A stretch of 64,000 bases of DNA from Rufibacter sediminis. GTDB taxonomy: Bacteria > Bacteroidota > Bacteroidia > Cytophagales > Hymenobacteraceae. Location of the stretch: positions 268,434-332,433 of the forward strand of contig NZ_JACOAF010000044.1 in NCBI RefSeq assembly GCF_014269285.1, in the 5' to 3' direction. Both the position numbers and the translations under genes were made by a program. A model generated the notes under the pieces. That model saw only the letters and a list, made by a program, of their open reading frames with translations, searched no databases and was not told the DNA's origin. Of this stretch, positions 48,819 to 56,287 are shown piece by piece. How positions within the stretch are numbered: the stretch's first letter is position 1; each line of letters starts with the position of its first letter.

Positions 48819-49757
48819 TTACTGTTGCAACAACTCCGCTAACATCCCTTCCTTCAGCGCATACGCAGACACCCGTATCTTCTCCAGGTTATACTTCTCC
48901 AGCACCCAGTCAATCGCTACGCAGGCCACCACAATCATGTCTACCCGCATCTCCAGCATGCCGGGAATGGCCAGGCGCTCTGCGCGGTTCTTCTGAAGGA
49001 GCTCTTTGTGTTGCCGGTGGAAGGTGGCGAGCGCCAGAGACATATCGGGGGAACCGTTGGGGTCCCGTACGATGCCTTGCGGCACCAGATCCATGTCTAC
49101 CAGCGTGTCAAACGTGCCCGAGGAGCCAATCAGGACTTCGGGCTGATGTTGCAGTACGGCGGCGGTTAGTTTCTGGAGATGATCTTGCAGGTAATGCCGC
49201 AGGGCTTTCACCTGGTCTGGCTTGATGGCTTGTTCCTGGTCTGGGTAGAATTTGTCCAGCAGCCGTTGAGCGCCAATCTCGAAGCTTTTCTTCCACAGAA
49301 TGCCTTTGTCTGTGCCGATGATGAACTCGATGCTGCCGCCGCCAATGTCCATCACCAGCACCGGCTTCGGGCCAACCTCCATAGCCAGTTGCACCCCTTT
49401 GAAGATCAGCTCGGCTTCTCTGGCGCCCGAGATCACCTCCACGTCAATGCCGGTATGTTCTTTGATGGCCTGCACCACCTCCGGGCCGTTGCTGGCGCTG
49501 CGCAGGGCGCTGGTGGCCGTGGCTTTCACCGTTTCTACCCCGTGCTGCTGCATGATGTCCCTGAACTCGGCCAGCGTTTTCAGGCCGCGTTCACGGGCGG
49601 CCGGGGTAATCTCGCCTTTGCTGATACCACCTTCGCCCAGTTTCACCGGTACCTTGGTTTTAAACAGTGTCTGTTGCACGCCTTCGGTATCTAACTCAAC
49701 AATAAGCAGGTGAAATGTATTGGTTCCAAGGTCTATGAGGGCAAATCGGCGGGCCAT
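48819..49757 (-). CDS. ppx: Ppx/GppA-family phosphatase
   Basis: A 312-residue protein of the exopolyphosphatase/pppGpp phosphatase family, with an ASKHA fold. Motifs are ALIDLGTNTFHLLIVELD at the N-terminus, ATSALRSASNGPEVVQ, VLVMDIGGGSIEFIIG, and LIGSSGTFDTLVDM. It has the short two-domain form (about 310 residues), lacking the C-terminal HD-like domain of E. coli Ppx. Whether it prefers polyphosphate or pppGpp cannot be told. The ATG at 49757 is well placed. Confidence 0.9.
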   Translation of the reverse strand: MARRFALIDLGTNTFHLLIVELDTEGVQQTLFKTKVPVKLGEGGISKGEITPAARERGLKTLAEFRDIMQQHGVETVKATATSALRSASNGPEVVQAIKEHTGIDVEVISGAREAELIFKGVQLAMEVGPKPVLVMDIGGGSIEFIIGTDKGILWKKSFEIGAQRLLDKFYPDQEQAIKPDQVKALRHYLQDHLQKLTAAVLQHQPEVLIGSSGTFDTLVDMDLVPQGIVRDPNGSPDMSLALATFHRQHKELLQKNRAERLAIPGMLEMRVDMIVVACVAIDWVLEKYNLEKIRVSAYALKEGMLAELLQQ

Positions 49758-49841
49758 GTTTTTGAATTAAGGATTAAGAAATAGAGAAACGGAAAAAGAA
49801 TTTGTTGGTTAAGTGATCTGGCTGAGGCTGATAAATAAACC

Positions 49842-50558
49842 TTATTTATCACTGGTTTCTTTCACCCTTTTACGTTTGGAGAAAGCTATTTTTTGCTCAG
49901 AGATAGTACCCTCTAATAAAGAATCCACACAACTAAAATTCTCTAGATTTTCATCCAATGGATGGCATTCGCCAACCTCAATGGTTATGCGATGCTGGTT
50001 GTTTTTCGTTTTCGAAATAATAGATTTCTTGATGTAAGAATCGCCTGCATCCCCCCAAGTTTCTGCTATCTCGTATTTCTGGGTGACCGTACCAGTGGGT
50101 AGATCAAAATGGAAAAGCATCATTTTGCTTGACCAGTAATCGCCTGGCACCCTGGTAAGAAGTGCTACGGTGGTGGGGGAGATGTAAAATTTCTTTGTGG
50201 CGTAGATTTCAGTGTGTTCTATGACTTCGTCTTTGTAAGGCCGATCTTCCCGTGAATACAACAGCGAGTCGAATACAATACTAAGAGCTCTTGGGATTTC
50301 TTTGCCTTTGTAAAGAAAAGCTGCAGACTCAGGATCTTCATCTCCAATAGAGGTGCTCACTTCCAGGGGAAACGCAGGAACACTATCGTACAAAGCTAAA
50401 AGATCTTGAGCGGGGTAGATTCTTTGATTCGTTTTCGCTTCTATTTCTTTTATGGGTTTTGGTGATGGAGTAATAGAGGCAGAATCCTGCTTATGGTTAC
50501 AGGCATAAAGAAGAATGCTGACAAGGAATAGCAGGTATTGTATTCTTATCTGTGTCAT
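49842..50558 (-). CDS. Hypothetical lipoprotein
   Basis: I do not recognise this family. From ATG 50558 the 238-residue product begins MTQIRIQYLLFLVSILLYAC, a lipoprotein signal with the lipobox cysteine at residue 20. A TTG three codons upstream is an alternative. The mature part is acidic, with VSTSIGDEDPESAAFLYKGK and VALLTRVPGDYWSSKMMLFH. It is A/T-rich compared with its neighbours. The start lies 10 nt from the stop of the methyltransferase gene, so the two may be co-transcribed. Confidence 0.8.
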   Translation of the reverse strand: MTQIRIQYLLFLVSILLYACNHKQDSASITPSPKPIKEIEAKTNQRIYPAQDLLALYDSVPAFPLEVSTSIGDEDPESAAFLYKGKEIPRALSIVFDSLLYSREDRPYKDEVIEHTEIYATKKFYISPTTVALLTRVPGDYWSSKMMLFHFDLPTGTVTQKYEIAETWGDAGDSYIKKSIISKTKNNQHRITIEVGECHPLDENLENFSCVDSLLEGTISEQKIAFSKRKRVKETSDK

Positions 50559-50568
50559 GGAGAGCAAT

Positions 50569-51456
50569 CTACTTCACCGAACTGAACCGGAAAAACGTGC
50601 CCAGCGGCAGTTTGCGTTTGGCTTTATCCTCCAGGTACAGCTCGCCCAGTTCCTGGTTGCGCACGATGTTCCCGAAAGACGCTTTGATGAGGTTATCCAG
50701 AATCAGGGCCGAAAACCCGAGCGAGTACAGGTTAATCACGAAGAAGTTGTGCTCCGGGTCCAGCAGTTGAGAGCAGAGTTTGATGAGCTCGTTGAGCTGT
50801 TCCTCCAAAAGCCATTTCTCACCGTCGGGGCCGCGGCCATAGGCGGGCGGGTCCAGGATGATGCCCTGGTATTTGTTTCCGCGTTTCACCTCGCGGCGGG
50901 CGTACTTCATGGCGTCTTCCACGAGCCACCGGATGTTGTCCAGGTTGCTGGCTTCCATGTTCTGGCGGGCCCAGAAGTTGACCTGCTTCACAGAGTCCAG
51001 GTGGGTGACATCGGCGCCGGCGGCGTTGGCGGCCAGCGAGGCACCGCCGGTGTAGGCGAACATGTTCAGCACCTTCGGCTTGCCGGGCAGGGCGCGGGTA
51101 CGGTCAAAGATGAACTGCCAGTTGGGGTCCTGCTCGGGGAACAGACCCACGTGCTTGAAGGACGACAGCCCCAGCCGGAACCGCAGCTTCAGGTCGTTAT
51201 AGCGGTAGTTGATGAACCACTGCTCGGCCATGCCTTTCTTCAGTTGCCACTGGCCTTTCTCCTGATTGCCTTTCTCGCGCTTGAACGTGGCCTGCGCCAG
51301 GGTTTCCCACTCGCGCTCCGAGAGGTGTTTGTCCCAGGCGGCTTGCGGCTCGGGGCGGGCCAGCACGTAGTCTCCAAAGCGCTCCAGTTTCTCGAAGTTG
51401 CCGCAGTCTATCAGTTCATAATCGGTCCAGGCGCTGGTGGTCAGGAAAGAGTACAT
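50569..51456 (-). CDS. Class I SAM-dependent methyltransferase, RlmI-like
   Basis: A 295-residue SAM-dependent methyltransferase similar to the catalytic part of RlmI/RlmK 23S rRNA methyltransferases. Motif I is VLNMFAYTGGASLAANAAGA, the acidic post-I position is THLDSV, and motif IV is the DPPAYGRG of GIILDPPAYGRGPDGEKWLL. I use ATG 51456 (MYSFLTTSAWTDYELIDCGN); the longer frame to 51570 runs through the promoter and a family P repeat. The N-terminal PUA domain of true RlmI is missing, so the substrate base is uncertain. Confidence 0.85.
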   Translation of the reverse strand: MYSFLTTSAWTDYELIDCGNFEKLERFGDYVLARPEPQAAWDKHLSEREWETLAQATFKREKGNQEKGQWQLKKGMAEQWFINYRYNDLKLRFRLGLSSFKHVGLFPEQDPNWQFIFDRTRALPGKPKVLNMFAYTGGASLAANAAGADVTHLDSVKQVNFWARQNMEASNLDNIRWLVEDAMKYARREVKRGNKYQGIILDPPAYGRGPDGEKWLLEEQLNELIKLCSQLLDPEHNFFVINLYSLGFSALILDNLIKASFGNIVRNQELGELYLEDKAKRKLPLGTFFRFSSVK

Positions 51457-51479
51457 AGGTTCTAAAGGTGGTGAAAGGA

Positions 51480-51487
51480 CAAAGGTA
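51480..51487 (-). promoter_or_regulatory. -7 box of the methyltransferase gene
   Basis: The minus strand reads TACCTTTG at 51480-51487, 24 nt ahead of ATG 51456. It supports that start. No clear -33 TTTG is seen. Confidence 0.6.
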
Positions 51488-51537
51488 CGGTTTTGTGGCG
51501 TGCAGTGCTGTTCTTCTTCCAAGGCCAGGAGGAAGAT

Positions 51538-51574
51538 GTTTTGAGGCCGATTTCCGGAAAAGGGTGCCAAAACG
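51538..51574. repeat. family P palindromic repeat
   Basis: GTTTTGAGGCCGATTTCC is followed by GGAAAAGGGTGCCAAAACG. It lies between the divergent methyltransferase and dapF genes, upstream of both, unlike most copies. Confidence 0.8.
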
Positions 51575-51709
51575 CACTTCGGGCAGGAAGCACTTTGTAA
51601 GCGAAATCAGCGGCCGTTCATAGCGTAGCGTCCGTTTTTTGTTTACTTTTCAAGGTTCTTACAACTAAAAGGCATCGCGCCGCGGCGAAATGCACTCGTA
51701 TATACGCAC

Positions 51710-52480
51710 ATGGAGTTAACTTTCTATAAATACCAGGGCACCGGCAACGACTTTGTGGTGCTGGATAACCGAGACCGAACCATCCAACTGAGCCAGGAGC
51801 AGGTGGCCTTTCTCTGCGACCGCCGCAAAGGCGTAGGCGCCGATGGCCTCATGCTGCTGCAGCCCAAAGAAGGCTATGACTTTGAGATGGTGTACTACAA
51901 CGCCGATGGCCGGCCCAGCTCTATGTGCGGCAACGGCGGCCGCTGCCTGGTAGCCTTCGCGCAGTTCCTGAACGTGGTGGAAAACCAGGCCTACTTCCTC
52001 GCCGCCGATGGCCCGCACCAGGCCTACCTGAAAGACGGCTTGGTGCACCTGCAGATGAAAGACGTAGACGCCGTGGAAGACCTAACCGAGGCCACGTTCC
52101 TGGACACCGGCTCGCCGCACTACGTGAAGCAGGTAGAAGCCTTGCAGGACCTGAATGTGTTCGCCGAAGGAAAGGCCGTACGCTACTCAGACCGGTTTAA
52201 GGCCGAGGGAACCAACGTGAACTTCGTGGAGCACCTGCCTCAAAACAAGCTGTTCGTGCGCACCTATGAGCGCGGCGTGGAAGACGAGACGTTCTCCTGC
52301 GGCACGGGCGTAACGGCGGCGGCGCTGTCGGCGAGCCGTGCCGGGTACCAGAGTCCGGTGCACATCCGGGTGCTGGGCGGCGAGCTGCAGGTGAGTTTTG
52401 AGCAGGAAGGCAACGGCTTCCGGAACGTCTTTCTCATTGGACCGGCCGTACAGGTCTTCAAAGGCGAGATCACGCTTTAG
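51710..52480 (+). CDS. dapF: Diaminopimelate epimerase
   Basis: DapF converts LL- to meso-diaminopimelate for lysine and peptidoglycan synthesis. The 256-residue product has both catalytic cysteines: C73 in SMCGNGGRCL and C197 in TFSCGTGVTAAA. YQGTGNDFVVLDNRDR at the N-terminus is the family start. The TAG stop is part of a family P repeat (52474-52510). The gene stands alone, with a divergent methyltransferase upstream. Confidence 0.97.
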   Translation: MELTFYKYQGTGNDFVVLDNRDRTIQLSQEQVAFLCDRRKGVGADGLMLLQPKEGYDFEMVYYNADGRPSSMCGNGGRCLVAFAQFLNVVENQAYFLAADGPHQAYLKDGLVHLQMKDVDAVEDLTEATFLDTGSPHYVKQVEALQDLNVFAEGKAVRYSDRFKAEGTNVNFVEHLPQNKLFVRTYERGVEDETFSCGTGVTAAALSASRAGYQSPVHIRVLGGELQVSFEQEGNGFRNVFLIGPAVQVFKGEITL

Positions 52481-52510
52481 GCCTCTTTTCCTGAAAACAG
52501 GCCTAAAACA
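52474..52510. repeat. family P palindromic repeat overlapping the dapF stop
   Basis: GCTTTAGGCCTCTTTTC, two bases, then GAAAACAGGCCTAAAACA. The TAG of CTTTAGG is the dapF stop codon. Confidence 0.92.
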
Positions 52511-52686
52511 GGAGAGACGAAACAGTACATTCTGGGCTTCTCGGGATGAGTTTCAGGTGGTTTTCTGCTCAGGTTCAGTTACTTTCTGACGTTGGAAGCT
52601 GAAGGTTCATCAAAGGATGGTTACTCAGGAGTTGCTTGTTTTTGGCTGCTCTCCGATCTAAAAAATCTGTAAAAAGGCCCTGTTTT

Positions 52687-52724
52687 CGTTTTAAGAATGT
52701 TTTCTGAAAATAAGCCAAAAACCG
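52687..52724. repeat. family P palindromic repeat
   Basis: CGTTTTAAGAATGTTTTC, one base, then GAAAATAAGCCAAAAACCG. It is in the 373-nt dapF-GNAT gap, which otherwise shows nothing clear. Confidence 0.75.
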
Positions 52725-52853
52725 GCGGAGGTTTGGTCCCTCAGGGCAAGAACTGAATCTTCGTTAATTCCCTTTTGTGGGCACCTGGGGCTGCGGCGGC
52801 ATTTCTTTTGGAAAATTTTGAAGAAGCCCCTTATGTCATACGAGTAACCGATT

Positions 52854-53378
52854 ATGCTACATTCAGACCGCCTCTTTCTGCGCGCGCCAGAATCCTCTGA
52901 CTTGTCTTTCCTGTACCAGCTGGAAAATGACACCACGCTGTGGCCAGTGAGTCTGTCCGTTGCGCCTTTCTCCAGGGATTCCCTGCGGCTTTACCTAGAG
53001 AATGCTTCCTTAGATATTTATGCGGCACGCCAGCTCCGGCTCATGATTTGTCTGCAGCAGGAAACCACCGTGATTGGTACCGTTGACTTGTTTGATTTTG
53101 AGCCGCTCCACCAGCGGGCGGGAGTGGGAATCGCGCTGGCACCAGACCAGCGCGGGCGCAGGTACGGAGCCGAGACCCTGACGTTACTGGTGGACTATGC
53201 CACCCAGGTGTTGCAATTGCACCAGCTCTATTGTTCTGTTGCCCAGGAAAATACCGCCAGTCTAAAGCTGTTCAGGCAGGCTGGTTTTCAGGATGTGGGG
53301 GTGCGTAAAGACTGGCTGAGAACCCCGCAAGGGTGGCAGCATGTGGTAGAACTTCAGAAGTTCTTATCCGTTTCTTGA
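52854..53378 (+). CDS. GNAT-family N-acetyltransferase
   Basis: A 174-residue GNAT acetyltransferase of the RimJ/RimL/SpeG-like group. LHSDRLFLRAPESSDLSFLY opens the fold. The acetyl-CoA loop is visible as DQRGRRYGAETLTLLVDYA, following VGIALAP. SVAQENTASLKLFRQAGFQD is the C-terminal family motif. The substrate (protein N-terminus, polyamine or other) is not predictable. No operon partner is obvious. Confidence 0.85.
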   Translation: MLHSDRLFLRAPESSDLSFLYQLENDTTLWPVSLSVAPFSRDSLRLYLENASLDIYAARQLRLMICLQQETTVIGTVDLFDFEPLHQRAGVGIALAPDQRGRRYGAETLTLLVDYATQVLQLHQLYCSVAQENTASLKLFRQAGFQDVGVRKDWLRTPQGWQHVVELQKFLSVS

Positions 53379-53548
53379 AATAAAACTATCGGGTGCTTTT
53401 CTCTCTGTAGGTGGAGTTAGAAGAATAAATCTCATTCTAAATCCATGGATTTATACTGAATTTAATAGCATTTGACAGGATTATCAAGGGTTAATCCTAT
53501 TGGAATGTAGCCTTTTTTGCAAATATGCGTATGTTAGGTTAAAAAAGG

Positions 53549-53573
53549 GAAAGCCCCCGTTTCAGGCGCTTTC
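53549..53573 (+). terminator. Possible hairpin after the GNAT gene
   Basis: GAAAGC (53549-53554) pairs with GCTTTC (53568-53573), with an inner CC/GG. It has no good T run and sits 170 nt past the stop, just before the glycosyltransferase gene. Weak support. Confidence 0.3.
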
Positions 53574-53606
53574 TCAGGACCCACACTTCTTAACTAGCTT
53601 TTGTAT

Positions 53607-54905
53607 ATGTTTGACCTAGACCTAGATTTTATCCCCGGAGGGGGGAGTAGCTCCCTTTCGTCTGAACCAGAAGTAACCTCCACCAGTGCGTCTTCCTCAA
53701 CTGTAACCAATACCCCCAAAACGTCTCCTAAACCTACCAGCGACACTAGTTTAGAGGCCTACCTTACTTCTGTTTCCGCCATCATCTGTCTGTCGCACCT
53801 GCGTTGGGATTTTGTGTACCAGCGTCCGCAGCACCTGTTGTCGCGTTTTGCCAAGCATACCCGTCTCTTTTTCTTTGAGGAGCCTTATTTCTCTGACGGT
53901 GCAGAGCCCCGGTTAGAGATGCAGGAGCGCGAGAACGGTCAGGTAACCATTGTGGTGGCCCATTTACCCAACGGTCTTACCCCCGCAGAGTCAGACGCCA
54001 AGCAAGTTGAGTTGCTGAATGCCTTCATGGCTGATCATAACCTGGAGAAAACTGTCTTCTGGTACTATACGCCTATGGCATTGGAAATTTCCCGCCAGTT
54101 TACCCCTGCCTTGACAGTGTTCGATGTCATGGATGAGCTGTCGGCCTTTAAATTCGCGCCGCCGCGCCTGCTGGAGCTGGAAGCCGAACTGCTGGAGAAA
54201 GCCGATGTGGTGTTCACTGGTGGGCAAAGCTTGTATGAGGCCAAAAAAGACCGCCATAAAGAGGTGTACGCGTTCCCCAGCAGCATTGACAAAGTGCATT
54301 TCGGGCAGGCACGCCAACCGCAGGAAGATCCCGCAGACCAGGCCAACATCCCGCATCCGCGCATGGGCTTCTTTGGCGTGGTAGACGAGCGTTTCGATAT
54401 TGAATTACTGCGTGAAGTAGCTACGGCGCGTCCAGAATGGCAGTTCGTCATTATCGGGCCAGTGGTGAAAATAGATCCGGCTATCCTGCCTTCCAGCTCC
54501 AATATTCATTATCTGGGCGGAAAATCATACCAGGAACTGCCTTCTTATCTGGCGGGCTGGGACGTGGCCATGTTGCTGTTCGCCCACAATGAATCTACCA
54601 AATTCATCAGCCCCACCAAAACCCCAGAATACCTGGCCGCCGGTAAACCCGTGGTTTCCACCTCCATCAGAGACGTGGTGCGCCCGTACGGTGAGCTGAA
54701 CCTTGTGCACATTGCCGATGGCGCGCAGGACTTTGAGGCCGCGCTGGAGAAAGCGCTGGTGCAGAAAGACGATAAAAAATGGATGCACCGCGCCGATGAG
54801 TACCTCTCGGGTATCTCCTGGGATAAAACCTGGCAGAACATGGTGCGCCTGATGCAGTGCGTAAGCACCGAGAAGAAAACGAAAAAGGGTTCTGCCGCTA
54901 AGTAA
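53607..54905 (+). CDS. Family 1-type glycosyltransferase
   Basis: A 432-residue GT-B-type glycosyltransferase. Start ATG 53607 (MFDLDLDFIPGGGSS) is chosen over a TTG at 53601. A Ser/Thr/Pro-rich linker covers about residues 10-45. The Rossmann-like part follows: ICLSHLRWDFVYQRPQHLLS, then MGFFGVVDERFDIELLREVA and the C-terminal donor motif FISPTKTPEYLAAGKPVVST. No signal peptide. The next genes, glf and a glycosidase/RmlD fusion, indicate a role in building a galactofuranose- or deoxysugar-containing glycan. Confidence 0.85.
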   Translation: MFDLDLDFIPGGGSSSLSSEPEVTSTSASSSTVTNTPKTSPKPTSDTSLEAYLTSVSAIICLSHLRWDFVYQRPQHLLSRFAKHTRLFFFEEPYFSDGAEPRLEMQERENGQVTIVVAHLPNGLTPAESDAKQVELLNAFMADHNLEKTVFWYYTPMALEISRQFTPALTVFDVMDELSAFKFAPPRLLELEAELLEKADVVFTGGQSLYEAKKDRHKEVYAFPSSIDKVHFGQARQPQEDPADQANIPHPRMGFFGVVDERFDIELLREVATARPEWQFVIIGPVVKIDPAILPSSSNIHYLGGKSYQELPSYLAGWDVAMLLFAHNESTKFISPTKTPEYLAAGKPVVSTSIRDVVRPYGELNLVHIADGAQDFEAALEKALVQKDDKKWMHRADEYLSGISWDKTWQNMVRLMQCVSTEKKTKKGSAAK

Positions 54906-54935
54906 CGTTTCACTTACGGGCAAACCTGTCACCCG

Positions 54936-54974
54936 CGTTTTAGCTTACTTTCTCTGAAAAGACCTCCAAAACAG
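54936..54974. repeat. family P palindromic repeat
   Basis: CGTTTTAGCTTACTTTCTC, one base, then GAAAAGACCTCCAAAACAGG. It lies 30 nt after the glycosyltransferase stop and separates it from glf. Confidence 0.75.
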
Positions 54975-55066
54975 GCAGGATTTCCTCTTGTAGGGAACTC
55001 TATGGGAAGCGTAGAAAAAGTATCTGTATAAAATATAATTTGAAATAATTTTAGCCCAATAAAAAC

Positions 55067-56287
55067 ATGTTCGACTATCTGATTGTAGGGGCAGGATTTG
55101 CCGGGAGTGTACTGGCCGAGCGTTTAGCCACGTATTCCAACAAAAAAGTATTAATCATAGACAAGCGTCCGCACATTGCCGGTAACGCCTATGACCATTA
55201 TAACGAAGACGGGATCTTGGTGCACAAGTATGGGCCGCATATCTTTCACACGAACTCCAAAGAGGTATTTGAATACCTGGGTCAGTTCACAGAATGGCGC
55301 CCGTACGAACACCGGGTATTGGCCAGCGTAGACGGCCAGCAGGTGCCCATGCCCATCAACCTGGATACCATCAACAAACTGTACGGCCTCAGCCTGACGT
55401 CTTTTGAACTGGACAAGTGGTTTGAGTCAGTAGCCGAGAAAGTAGATACCATCAAGACGTCTGAGGACGTGGTGGTGAGCAAAGTGGGCCGTGAGTTGTA
55501 TGAGAAGTTCTTCAAGAACTACACCCGCAAACAGTGGGGCATGGACCCGTCTGAACTGGACAAGTCCGTGACTTCCCGCGTACCTACCCGCACCAACCGT
55601 GACGACCGGTACTTCACCGATACCTATCAGGCCATGCCGTTGCACGGGTTCACCAAGATGTTTGAGAACATGTTGAATCACCCCAACATCAAGGTCATGC
55701 TCAACACCGACTACCATGAGATCCTGGACATCATTCCGTTCAAGGAGATGATCTACACCGGCCCGGTAGATGAGTATTTCGATTTCAAATACGGAAAACT
55801 GCCGTACCGCTCGCTGGAGTTCAAGCACGAGACCGTGAACAAGGAAACGTTCCAGCCGGTGGCCGTGGTGAACTACCCCAATGAGCAGCTGTACACCCGC
55901 GTAACGGAGTTCAAGTACCTCACCGGGCAGCAGCACACCAAGACCAGCCTGGTGTATGAATTCCCGAGAGCCGAGGGGGATCCGTACTATCCGGTGCCTA
56001 AGCCCGAGAACGCTGAGTTGTACAACAAGTACAAGAAGTTAGCTGATGCTACCCCGGGCGTACATTTCGTGGGCCGTTTGGCTACCTACAAGTACTACAA
56101 CATGGACCAAGTGGTAGCCCAAGCGCTCACCCTGCACAAAAAGCTGACCGAGAAAGACAAAGTTGGCAAGCAACCGGTAGTGGATGGCATAGACGTACTG
56201 CCCAAAGTAGTTCGCGAAGCCCTGAACGGCAACTCTGCCAGCCTTAATGGAAGTTCCACCAAACTGAGTACGAATGGCAAACATTGA
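55067..56287 (+). CDS. glf: UDP-galactopyranose mutase
   Basis: Glf converts UDP-galactopyranose to UDP-galactofuranose with reduced FAD. The 406-residue product has the FAD-binding start MFDYLIVGAGFAGSVLAERL and the active-site region GPHIFHTNSKEVFEYLGQF. Also present are NYTRKQWGMDPSELDKSVTS, VPTRTNRDDRYFTDTYQAMP and FVGRLATYKYYNMDQVV near the end. A Ser/Asn-rich tail of about 25 residues follows. The next gene starts 14 nt before its stop, so the two are co-translated. Confidence 0.97.
   Translation: MFDYLIVGAGFAGSVLAERLATYSNKKVLIIDKRPHIAGNAYDHYNEDGILVHKYGPHIFHTNSKEVFEYLGQFTEWRPYEHRVLASVDGQQVPMPINLDTINKLYGLSLTSFELDKWFESVAEKVDTIKTSEDVVVSKVGRELYEKFFKNYTRKQWGMDPSELDKSVTSRVPTRTNRDDRYFTDTYQAMPLHGFTKMFENMLNHPNIKVMLNTDYHEILDIIPFKEMIYTGPVDEYFDFKYGKLPYRSLEFKHETVNKETFQPVAVVNYPNEQLYTRVTEFKYLTGQQHTKTSLVYEFPRAEGDPYYPVPKPENAELYNKYKKLADATPGVHFVGRLATYKYYNMDQVVAQALTLHKKLTEKDKVGKQPVVDGIDVLPKVVREALNGNSASLNGSSTKLSTNGKH

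Noticed and set aside
51457..51570. Longer start for the methyltransferase gene
   Set aside because: The extension covers a TACCTTTG promoter box and a family P repeat.
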